8,320 bases of DNA from Candidatus Wirthbacteria bacterium CG2_30_54_11 (lineage in GTDB: Bacteria > Patescibacteriota > CG2-30-54-11), in NCBI GenBank assembly GCA_001873755.1, contig MNZT01000089.1:1-8320 (forward strand), in the 5' to 3' direction. Under the pieces are notes generated by a model. The model searched no databases and was not told the DNA's origin. It worked only from the letters and a program-made list of their open reading frames with translations. The position numbers and the translations under genes are program-made. Positions 1 through 5,510 of this stretch are shown in pieces (within the stretch, counting starts at the first letter, position 1; the number at the start of each line of letters is the position of its first letter).

Positions 1-126
1 TTTCCGATGATACCCGGTGATATCACTGACATCCTGGAGGAGTTGGCTTTTTTGAGATCGTGAGGATCGTTTATATTTATCCCTGATCTCCTTGATGTAT
101 TCTCGTTTACTTTTGAAGCTCATCAT
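1..126 (-). CDS. Transposase-like protein, N-terminal 42 residues (cut by window edge)
   Basis: An open frame starts at an ATG whose first base is 126 and continues past base 1, giving 42 residues. It begins MMSFKSKREYIKEIRDKY and ends DVSDITGYHRK. A basic, helical N-terminus leading into a GYHRK motif resembles, from memory, the start of integrase-core (DDE) transposases, in which the motif continues as a helix-turn-helix DNA-binding region. The catalytic core would lie outside the window, so function rests on this short stretch only. The start is supported by a perfect AGGAGG nine bases upstream; the second ATG, one codon later, would be 12 bases away. Repeats just upstream (170-215) look like the end of a mobile element and support the call. 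I do not assign an IS family. Confidence 0.6.
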   Translation of the reverse strand, partial: MMSFKSKREYIKEIRDKYKRSSRSQKSQLLQDVSDITGYHRK

Positions 127-135
127 GTTCTGGGC

Positions 136-141
136 CCTCCT
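136..141 (-). promoter_or_regulatory. Ribosome binding site of the transposase-like gene
   Basis: The minus strand reads AGGAGG here, a perfect SD core, nine bases before the ATG at 126. It favours that ATG over the one at 123 and argues that the edge fragment is a real, translated gene. Confidence 0.65.
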
Positions 142-169
142 GATTGTAAATCAAGAGATTGTCCCACCT

Positions 170-215
170 TTCGGTAAGATTATGAATGAGCTAACGTTAC
201 CTCCTTCGGTAAGAT
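170..215. repeat. Two direct copies of TTCGGTAAGAT, 35 bp apart
   Basis: TTCGGTAAGAT occurs at 170-180 and again at 205-215, identical over 11 bases and offset by 35 bp; similarity fades outside the core. The copies lie 44 to 90 bases upstream of the transposase-like start, where subterminal transposase binding sites would be expected. That role is inference; the repeat itself is directly visible. Confidence 0.7.
184..207. repeat. Imperfect 24-bp palindrome centred on TAACGTTA
   Basis: The sequence is symmetrical about the centre between 195 and 196, with a perfect core TAACGTTA (192-199). Ten of the 12 position pairs match; 187/204 and 191/200 do not. Its right arm runs into the second direct repeat. 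It could be a dimeric protein binding site controlling the transposase gene or part of the element end. It has no T-run and is not a clear terminator. Confidence 0.5.
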
Positions 216-259
216 ATTTCGTGATCTAATTCGGGCTCTACCGTATATCGCTGTCCCCG

Positions 260-268
260 TGGTATACT
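260..268 (+). promoter_or_regulatory. Extended -10 promoter for the lipoprotein gene
   Basis: TGGTATACT fits the extended -10 pattern TGn plus TATAAT with one mismatch. No good -35 is seen 16 to 18 bases upstream, which is common for extended -10 promoters. Transcription would begin near 275 and give a leader of about 30 bases before the ATG at 306. Confidence 0.5.
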
Positions 269-305
269 ATAGTGAGGTCTGCCCAACCATTATCTCGTAC
301 GCTCC

Positions 306-1457
306 ATGAACAGATTCTTCAAATCCGTTTCCCTGCTCTCCCTCTGCCTCTGCCTGCTTTTGACCAGCGCCTGCAGCTCAAAAAAATCAGCAAGTACCCC
401 CGAACCGGATACCGGCAACGAGGAAGATGGCACGACCAGTCCGGAAGACGGCTCCCTGACCGACCCCCTCAGCCAGCCTCTCAGCGCGCCACTCTCCGCC
501 CCGCTTGATCCGGTCGGTAATGGAATACAGGCCAAAGTCGATGTTATTGCCAAAAAATTTGCCCTCCATACTGACCGTGTCCAGGGCAGGGAAGCAACCA
601 CTCTCCTCATCAGCGGCACCGTCCGAAATGACGAAGATACCCCGGCCGTCTGCAACCGTCTGAAGGGCACTGCCTTTGACAGCTCCAATACCGCCATCGG
701 CAGCGGAGACGCGAGCGGTTATCTCGAAGTGATCCCCGCCGAGGGGGAAAGCAAATTTGCCTTTTCCGTTCAACTGCCTGAAGATATTCTGGGGCAGAAT
801 GTCATGACCATCAAGGTCGAGCCCACCTGCGAACACAACGCCGAACAGACTCCCCCGCAGCCCTCCGATCCGAGCCTGGTCCAGTTCACGGCCAAACATA
901 TAGAGATCAATACCAGCCTCACGGACGGACCGACCGCCATCCTCACCGGAATCGTACAGAACATAAGCACGTCAAATCTGGAATTCTCGTCTGCCTCCGG
1001 AAGCATATTTGACTCGTCCGGCCTGCTGCTGGGGAAGCAGAAAGGGATCGTCTACCCGGCCGTCCTGGCACCCGGAGCAAACGGGTATATCGCACTGGAA
1101 TTTGAGATCGCCGACACCATGAAGCTCACAGACATCACCCGACAGTGGTTTGACTTCAATTATTTTGTCACCAGTTCCTCTACAGAATACTTCACTATCC
1201 CGGAGAGCCACCGCTCTACCGAAGATATGACTGTCTGGGATATCACCGGATCGATCGAAAAACCCACCGGAGACACGGTCACGCCGACCGCACTCATCCT
1301 CCTGTATAACCGCTCAGACCAGCTCATTGATGTGGACCTGGGTCACACCACCTCCTCCTCGACTCCCCGGGCTATCGTCTCGTTCCAGGCCTCGACCCCG
1401 CGCCTGCTTGATCTCATCGATCACTATGAAGTTCTGGCATTTTCTGACAAACAATAG
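306..1457 (+). CDS. Lipoprotein with three FxLyD-like repeats
   Basis: A 383-residue exported lipoprotein of unknown function. Residues 1-22 form a signal peptide (basic MNRFFK, then a leucine-rich core) ending in a lipobox TSAC, with Cys23 as the predicted lipidated residue. Residues 24-75 are a Ser/Pro/acidic linker that includes a PLSxPLSAPLSAPL run (54-67). Three related segments follow at about 98-172, 207-272 and 308-378. Each has a (S/T)G-x-(V/I) strand, then a FD or LY turn (FDSSNTAIG, FDSSGLLLG, LYNRSDQLI) and a closing strand, the pattern of the FxLyD beta-sandwich family. Cys116 and Cys175 in the first segment could form a disulfide. The start is set by the signal peptide; no SD is visible close to it (bases 292-305). 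An extended -10 promoter precedes it. The specific role is unknown; cell-surface attachment or protein binding is a guess. Confidence 0.8.
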   Translation: MNRFFKSVSLLSLCLCLLLTSACSSKKSASTPEPDTGNEEDGTTSPEDGSLTDPLSQPLSAPLSAPLDPVGNGIQAKVDVIAKKFALHTDRVQGREATTLLISGTVRNDEDTPAVCNRLKGTAFDSSNTAIGSGDASGYLEVIPAEGESKFAFSVQLPEDILGQNVMTIKVEPTCEHNAEQTPPQPSDPSLVQFTAKHIEINTSLTDGPTAILTGIVQNISTSNLEFSSASGSIFDSSGLLLGKQKGIVYPAVLAPGANGYIALEFEIADTMKLTDITRQWFDFNYFVTSSSTEYFTIPESHRSTEDMTVWDITGSIEKPTGDTVTPTALILLYNRSDQLIDVDLGHTTSSSTPRAIVSFQASTPRLLDLIDHYEVLAFSDKQ

Positions 1458-1540
1458 ATCACCCCAAACCATGAAGCCTGCCTGGAACAGCTGTCCAAAA
1501 ATCAGTTCCATGCAGACCGGAGTTCGCGCACCGCAGACAC

Positions 1541-1571
1541 AAAAGGCTATTGAGTGGCATACTTCAATAGC
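1541..1571 (-). terminator. Weak intrinsic terminator at the end of the CBS gene
   Basis: GCTATTGA (1546-1553) and TCAATAGC (1564-1571) are perfect inverted repeats, extendable by two pairs with one bulge to a five-base loop. On the minus strand the stem is followed by C and then TTTT (1541-1544). The hairpin contains the TAG stop of the CBS gene. The stem is AT-rich and the T-run short, so termination may be partial. No T-run follows on the plus strand, so it is not a good terminator for the lipoprotein gene 89 bases away, for which no other terminator is seen. Confidence 0.4.
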
Positions 1572-1996
1572 GCTCTAAACACATCACCCTGACTTACGAT
1601 GCCTGTCAGTCTGCCGGACTGATCCACCACGGGCAGCCGTCTGACCCGGCGGGCAGTCATGAGTGCGCACGCTTTGATGGTCTCTGTCTTCTCCTCTACG
1701 GTAACCAGCGTGGTGGTCATGACCTCCCTGGCCAAAAGACCTTCCACTTCCCCCTTTTTCATCCCGGTCAGATCCCACTGCATACCTGATACCGGGTCTT
1801 CCATGAACTCCCCATAACTCGGAAAAAGACGCCTGAGGATGTCCTTTTCTGAAACTATCCCGACCAGTATGCCTTGTGCATCAACGACCGGAACACCGGA
1901 AAAACCATGCTGAACGATCAGGTCGATGATGTCGTGGACAGAAGTTTCAGGACGGACGCTCTGTACGGTACGGTTCATAATGCTTGAGACGATCAT
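1547..1996 (-). CDS. Stand-alone two-CBS-domain protein
   Basis: A 149-residue cytoplasmic protein made only of a CBS pair (Bateman module). CBS1 spans about 3-57 with GVPVVDAQGILVGIVSEKDI; CBS2 spans about 89-146 with LPVVDQSGRLTGIVSQGDVF. Each carries the S-x-x-D ribose-contact motif (Ser49/Asp52 and Ser135/Asp138), so adenine nucleotide binding is likely from family knowledge. A charged 30-residue linker separates the domains. There is no fused enzyme or transporter domain, so it probably acts as an energy-sensing partner for an unidentified protein. I choose ATG 1996, five bases after GAGGAG, over a TTG at 2011 that would add five residues and put this SD inside the gene. It is divergent from the DNRLRE gene and convergent with the lipoprotein gene. 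Confidence 0.9.
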   Translation of the reverse strand: MIVSSIMNRTVQSVRPETSVHDIIDLIVQHGFSGVPVVDAQGILVGIVSEKDILRRLFPSYGEFMEDPVSGMQWDLTGMKKGEVEGLLAREVMTTTLVTVEEKTETIKACALMTARRVRRLPVVDQSGRLTGIVSQGDVFRALLKYATQ

Positions 1997-2001
1997 GGGT
2001 G

Positions 2002-2007
2002 CTCCTC
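2002..2007 (-). promoter_or_regulatory. Ribosome binding site deciding the CBS gene start
   Basis: The minus strand reads GAGGAG, then CACCC, then ATG. The five-base spacing selects ATG 1996 over the in-frame TTG whose codon ends at 2011, just upstream of this site. Confidence 0.7.
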
Positions 2008-2079
2008 GCAATTACGGGGCTAAATAACACTATCTGATCTGAATGGTATACCCACATCGGCAATCACGCAATTTTGCCG

Positions 2080-2108
2080 TTCACTCCCGCAGCCCCATAT
2101 GCTACAAT
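2080..2108 (+). promoter_or_regulatory. Sigma-70-type promoter of the DNRLRE gene
   Basis: TTCACT (2080-2085, four of six matches to TTGACA) is separated by 17 bases from TACAAT (2103-2108, five of six matches to TATAAT). The -10 is extended by TGC at 2100-2102. Transcription would start near 2115, leaving a leader of about 20 bases that holds the SD AGGA (2125-2128), seven bases before ATG 2136. The promoter for the divergent CBS gene must lie in the same 139-bp gap, but I see no clear one; TATACC on the minus strand near 2047-2052 is a weak candidate with a poor -35. Confidence 0.65.
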
Positions 2109-2135
2109 GCCTCAGAAATCCATTAGGATGCGTGT

Positions 2136-3656
2136 ATGCCAAACAAAATGCTGAAAATTACCCTGGCAGCAGTAGCTGTCTGCCTGCTCCCTGTATTCGC
2201 GCATGCTGAAACACAGGTCGTTTTGGTCGCGACTGACGATGCTTCCGTGACGAGTACCGCAGCCGACCAACCAAACGGCAATGCCGAATCTCTCGTTTTA
2301 GAATACAAAGCGGGTGAAAATAACCGCCAGAGCATCACCTACCTCTCGTTTGATCTGAGCTCCATACCGAAAAACGCTGTTGTGACCCGGGCCAGACTGA
2401 CGCTCTTTGCGAGCAGCGTCTCTGAGCTCAGTGAAACGGTCATCCAGCTGAAAGATGTGCAGGATTCCTGGACTCAGTCCACCCTGACCTGGAATACAAA
2501 AAAAGAAACCGGTATTACCCGCGCCGCCGCGACCATCCATGCTTCCGACAGCGGAGAATTTATCACTTGGCCGGACAACCCGACCCTGAGCCTCACGGAC
2601 GACAAACTGACCGCGCAGATCAATCTGTATGTCCGCTCCTCGGTCGATCAGTTCAGCTGCGCGCTGGTAGGCCCGGCACCGGAGGTTTCACCTGATTACA
2701 CTCTGACTTTTGTCAGCACCGAAGACGGAACAGAGCCTGATCGTCAGCCACGTCTCGTCGTCACCTATGACCAGCCAGGACCGAAGATATCAGGAGTGAC
2801 CGCTACAGATATCACAGACACTGCCGTGACGATCTCCTGGGTCACGGATGAGGTCGCAGATTCTCTCGTACGCTATGGCGAAAGCCCCTCGGTCGAAAGT
2901 TCCCAGGGGAGTTCAGCGACCACGACCCAGCACAGCGTCAAACTGACCAGCCTCAAACCACGGTCAGACTACAATTTCCGGGTAGAATCCACGGACAAGA
3001 ATGGTGCCCTGACATCTTCTGACCTCCAGACCTTCACCACTATCGCCACCCCTCCCCCGACCAATGATGTTGAAAAAACAGCAGCTGAAGTTCCCGATCC
3101 CAAAGCCGCCGATACGACAGCCACCGACCCGGCCAGGCAGCCTGCAACACAGAAAACCACCCAGCAGCCGATCAGTACCCCTGCCACGACCGCTCCCAGG
3201 AACCAGTCAGGCGAGCTGCTGCTCTCCGAGTCAGATACCGATACCACACCCAAGAAAAACGCGATCGATGCGGTGAAGAAATGGGCGGTCACGTTCCTTC
3301 CGTTCATAGCCATCATCGGATTCTTCATCCTGATCTTCCGGTCATCTATCAGCGGTTACGCCGAGACGAATACCCCGGGATTCAAGCCTCCTGTTCCTCA
3401 GGACCCGCAGTTCCGGGCCCCGGCGCCTCCGCCGATGCAGGCTCCACCTCAAAAGCAGCCACCACCTGAAGCGCCGGCCTGTTATGACTATCCGACACCT
3501 CCCATGCCTGCGCCGCAGCAGCCGGTACAACCACCTCCTACGCAGCAGCAGCGACCGATGTCCACACAGCCGCCCCGGCCTCAGGTAGTCCGCCTGACAC
3601 CTCCACAGCTGAAAAACCGTCCGCCGGTCCTGGACCTGAAGAAAAAACAGAACTAG
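2136..3656 (+). CDS. Secreted membrane-anchored DNRLRE + FN3 protein with proline-rich tail
   Basis: A 506-residue surface protein. Residues 1-24 are a signal peptide with an AHA cleavage site. Residues 27-211 match the DNRLRE (CBM96-like) beta-sandwich: a SFDLSSIPKNAVVTRARLTL strand-turn region (71-90), then DSWTQSTLTWN (110-120), and a closing QPRLVVTY (204-211). Residues 215-302 form a fibronectin type III domain (ISWVTDE, VRYGES, LKPRSDYNFRV). A Thr/Pro/Ala-rich stalk (303-380) leads to one transmembrane helix (383-402), followed by a Pro/Gln-rich tail (403-506) with several PPP runs. With a cleaved signal peptide the domains face outward and the tail lies in the cytoplasm. The role is probably adhesion or carbohydrate/wall binding; no enzyme motif is seen. 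A good promoter and SD precede it, and its terminator lies inside the opposing fmdB gene. Confidence 0.85.
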   Translation: MPNKMLKITLAAVAVCLLPVFAHAETQVVLVATDDASVTSTAADQPNGNAESLVLEYKAGENNRQSITYLSFDLSSIPKNAVVTRARLTLFASSVSELSETVIQLKDVQDSWTQSTLTWNTKKETGITRAAATIHASDSGEFITWPDNPTLSLTDDKLTAQINLYVRSSVDQFSCALVGPAPEVSPDYTLTFVSTEDGTEPDRQPRLVVTYDQPGPKISGVTATDITDTAVTISWVTDEVADSLVRYGESPSVESSQGSSATTTQHSVKLTSLKPRSDYNFRVESTDKNGALTSSDLQTFTTIATPPPTNDVEKTAAEVPDPKAADTTATDPARQPATQKTTQQPISTPATTAPRNQSGELLLSESDTDTTPKKNAIDAVKKWAVTFLPFIAIIGFFILIFRSSISGYAETNTPGFKPPVPQDPQFRAPAPPPMQAPPQKQPPPEAPACYDYPTPPMPAPQQPVQPPPTQQQRPMSTQPPRPQVVRLTPPQLKNRPPVLDLKKKQN

Positions 3657-3955
3657 CTCTTCTTTTCGTCAGTCTTTTTTGAGGACACTGCATCCTTCTT
3701 GACCGGAGCTGTGTCCTCTTTTTTTTCAGTATGCCCGGTATGTTCCTTCTTAACCTTGTCCTTTGGACGGTCTGCGGTCTTCTTATGGTCATTACTGTAG
3801 AAACCGGTCCCCTTGAAAACTACCCGGGGGGCATGAATGATCTTCTTTATCTTTCCACCGCACTCAGGACAGCCCTCAGGCACCGGATCAGAAAAATCCT
3901 GCCACAACTCAAAAACGTGGCCACAGGCAACGCACTGGTATTCATAGATCGGCAT
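3653..3955 (-). CDS. FmdB-type zinc-ribbon protein with lysine-rich tail
   Basis: A 100-residue cytoplasmic protein. It starts MPIYEYQCVACGH, the typical opening of the FmdB/CxxC-CxxC small zinc-ribbon family, and has two metal-binding pairs, Cys8/Cys11 and Cys29/Cys32. The conserved part ends near residue 57 (FKGTGFYSND). Residues 58-100 are a low-complexity tail rich in Lys, Asp, Glu, Thr and Ser, probably disordered. The family is often annotated as a putative regulator, but its biochemical role is not established. It is the last gene of the valS unit, 16 bases after the TPR gene, with AGAGAG four bases before its ATG. Its TAG shares CTAG with the TAG of the opposing DNRLRE gene, a 4-bp tail-to-tail overlap. 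Confidence 0.88.
   Translation of the reverse strand: MPIYEYQCVACGHVFELWQDFSDPVPEGCPECGGKIKKIIHAPRVVFKGTGFYSNDHKKTADRPKDKVKKEHTGHTEKKEDTAPVKKDAVSSKKTDEKKS
3681..3726 (+). terminator. Strong intrinsic terminator of the DNRLRE gene, inside fmdB
   Basis: GAGGACAC (3681-3688) pairs perfectly with GTGTCCTC (3711-3718) and is followed at once by eight T (3719-3726). Inner pairs (GC with GC, TCC with GGA) can lengthen the stem around a bulge and a mismatch, leaving a nine-base loop. It begins 24 bases after the DNRLRE stop. The whole structure is antisense to codons of the fmdB lysine-rich tail. On the minus strand the stem is followed by AAAAAA, so it does not terminate the fmdB transcript. Confidence 0.8.
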
Positions 3956-3971
3956 ACCGCTCTCTTTTTAC

Positions 3972-5510
3972 CTATTTGAACAGACGATCCAACGCTTTAT
4001 CCGCAAGCGGGGCTATATCCCCCTCCATGTCGAGGTCCAGCGCCCGCTGATAGACTTCTTTGGACTGAGAGGTCAGATTTTTCTTTTCGTACAGAGCACC
4101 AAGATTCAGATAGGCAGCGGCCAGAGAGGGGTCTAGTTCGATAGCTCTGTTCAGCTCGGTTTCCGCCTGCTCCAAACTGTTATTCTCCACCAGCGCCCAG
4201 CCGAGCAGATTGTGCAGCTGTGCATCCCCATCATTGATCTGGATTCCCTCGGTCGCGACCGCAATGGCACCTTCCCCGTCCTTTAGATACTGCAGCAGCA
4301 CATAGACCAGGGACCGACGGGCCGACAGACTGGTCGAGTCGACTTCGAGCGCTTTGCGATAGGCTTTGGCAGCTTTTGAATATTCAGCAGAAGATCTCAG
4401 GACATGCCCCAGACTGTAGTAGGCATCAAAGGTGGTAAGCCCGAGATCGATGGACTGTTCGTATGCCCTGACCGCTTTGGCCCATTCCTGCTGATAAGCG
4501 TAGACCTGGCCCAGGTAATAGAGCGACAGACCGTCAGGCCCGCTGCCCAGTTCGACACTGCTCTCGAGTTCTTCCAGAGCCCGCGAAATGTCGCCGAGCA
4601 GAAAATATGAGTACCCGAGATAGTAGTGCGCACTCTGGTAGTCAGTCTGTTCTTCTGCCACTCCCTTCAGGTACGGGAGAGCAAGCGAGGGAAGGGCCTG
4701 TTCTATGTACATGACTCCATACATCATGTCTTTTGTCATCTGGTCAGGAGTATTTTCGATCTCATCCAGATGTACAAGTGCGGTCTGGCTTTTGGCCACC
4801 AGAGACACGTCGTTCGCGAACGACAGTGCCAGAGGCACGTTGATCGCGATCGACAGTGCCAAGGGCGAAGCAGACTGTAATGTTGAGATCTGCTCCAATA
4901 GCCGTCTACCCTCCTTCAGGTCTCTGCGCGCGACGAGCAGACCGAAGTAGTGCAGGGAGAGGAGGTCCGCAGCATCAGCAGATACAGCCGCGCTGAACGA
5001 AGCCTCGGCCTCAGGAAAAAGAGACAGCCAGAGGAAAGCAACTCCTCGTTCAGCTTCGACCTTGCCGCGCTCAGTGAGCGCATCAGCTGGAAGCTGATCC
5101 AGCGCTTTCGACAGATAATCCCTGGCATCCTCCCAGTACCGGAGCTCGTTGTAGATCACCCCCAGGCGGTATAGTATCTCCGGATTGCCAGGGTCCAGCT
5201 GATCCGCAAATTTCAATTCCTGTTCCGCCTCGCTGTAGCGGTTCTTCAGCTGATAGAGCTGTCCGATCCGGATCCGCGCCAGAGGGTCCAGAGGATCGAT
5301 CTGCACCGCCTGTTCATAGGCTGCGAGAGCCTGGCTGTATTTCTGCTCACCATAGAGCTGATCGCCCTGCTCGATATAATCGTAGTAGGTCAGCTGCTCG
5401 ACGGCATCGGACTTCGCCGCAGGGAATACGAACCGCCCCACCCAGGAAAGCCCGATCCCCAGGGCGATGAGCAGCAGTACGCCGGTTAATTTATACACCA
5501 GAGATCTCAT
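3972..5510 (-). CDS. Membrane-anchored tetratricopeptide repeat (TPR) protein
   Basis: A 512-residue protein. Residues 1-8 are short and basic, and 9-30 form one hydrophobic helix with no cleavage site evident, so it is probably a signal anchor with the rest outside the cytoplasm. TPR units fill most of 42-496. Clear ones are at about 43-75, 76-109, 110-143, 327-360, 361-394, 430-462 and 464-496, several ending in the typical (I/L)DP. The middle (about 185-290) is degenerate and holds a ten-residue tandem duplication (PLALSIAINV/PLALSFANDV, 216-235). TPRs make scaffolds for protein-protein contacts; no enzyme domain is present and the partner is unknown. Its ATG overlaps the valS TGA as ATGA and no strong SD is seen, so translation is probably coupled to valS. 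fmdB follows 16 bases downstream. Confidence 0.88.
   Translation of the reverse strand: MRSLVYKLTGVLLLIALGIGLSWVGRFVFPAAKSDAVEQLTYYDYIEQGDQLYGEQKYSQALAAYEQAVQIDPLDPLARIRIGQLYQLKNRYSEAEQELKFADQLDPGNPEILYRLGVIYNELRYWEDARDYLSKALDQLPADALTERGKVEAERGVAFLWLSLFPEAEASFSAAVSADAADLLSLHYFGLLVARRDLKEGRRLLEQISTLQSASPLALSIAINVPLALSFANDVSLVAKSQTALVHLDEIENTPDQMTKDMMYGVMYIEQALPSLALPYLKGVAEEQTDYQSAHYYLGYSYFLLGDISRALEELESSVELGSGPDGLSLYYLGQVYAYQQEWAKAVRAYEQSIDLGLTTFDAYYSLGHVLRSSAEYSKAAKAYRKALEVDSTSLSARRSLVYVLLQYLKDGEGAIAVATEGIQINDGDAQLHNLLGWALVENNSLEQAETELNRAIELDPSLAAAYLNLGALYEKKNLTSQSKEVYQRALDLDMEGDIAPLADKALDRLFK
4807..4866. repeat. 30-bp tandem duplication carrying palindromes, inside the TPR gene
   Basis: Unit 1 (4807-4836) and unit 2 (4837-4866) match at 25 of 30 positions and keep the reading frame, encoding PLALSFANDV and PLALSIAINV. 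Unit 1 contains the perfect 14-bp palindrome TCGTTCGCGAACGA (4810-4823). Unit 2 contains GATCGCGATC (4842-4851). Two of the five differences fall on symmetrical palindrome positions and compensate each other. Confidence 0.75.

Larger units (their letters stand above)
1..218 (-). mobile_element. Probable insertion sequence, one end only
   Basis: The block combines the 5' part of a transposase-like gene with a short upstream region carrying two copies of an 11-bp direct repeat and an imperfect palindrome. That arrangement is typical of the terminal region of an insertion sequence, where transposase binding sites lie between the tip and the gene. The right boundary is uncertain: I place it just after the second repeat, but it could lie anywhere up to about 258, where the next promoter begins. 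The other end and any target-site duplication are outside the window, so inverted repeats cannot be checked here. Confidence 0.45.

Noticed and set aside
143..148. TACAAT on the minus strand as a promoter for the transposase-like gene
   Set aside because: It lies only one base upstream of the AGGAGG site, so the transcript would start inside the SD; no -35 is seen either.
290..1211. Several minus-strand open frames of 78 to 170 codons under the lipoprotein gene
   Set aside because: They overlap each other and the well-supported lipoprotein gene and lack convincing domains.
1997..2011. TTG start that would lengthen the CBS protein by five residues
   Set aside because: The SD GAGGAG lies inside this extension and is correctly spaced for ATG 1996.
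2045..2052. GGTATACC palindrome in the divergent intergenic region as an operator
   Set aside because: An 8-bp palindrome occurs easily by chance and no second copy or flanking symmetry supports it.
3410..3570. CAG- and CCA-rich stretch as a possible tandem repeat or CRISPR-like array
   Set aside because: It encodes the Pro/Gln-rich tail and has no fixed period or conserved unit.
3625..3635. GGTCC-T-GGACC inverted repeat near the end of the DNRLRE gene as a terminator
   Set aside because: A one-base gap cannot form a full hairpin loop, there is no T-run directly after it on the plus strand, and it lies in coding sequence.
5489..5509. TGA recoding (valS TGA read through to a nearby TAA)
   Set aside because: Read-through would add only a few residues, and no other in-frame TGA appears in the window's genes, whereas a TGA-recoding genome would use it often.
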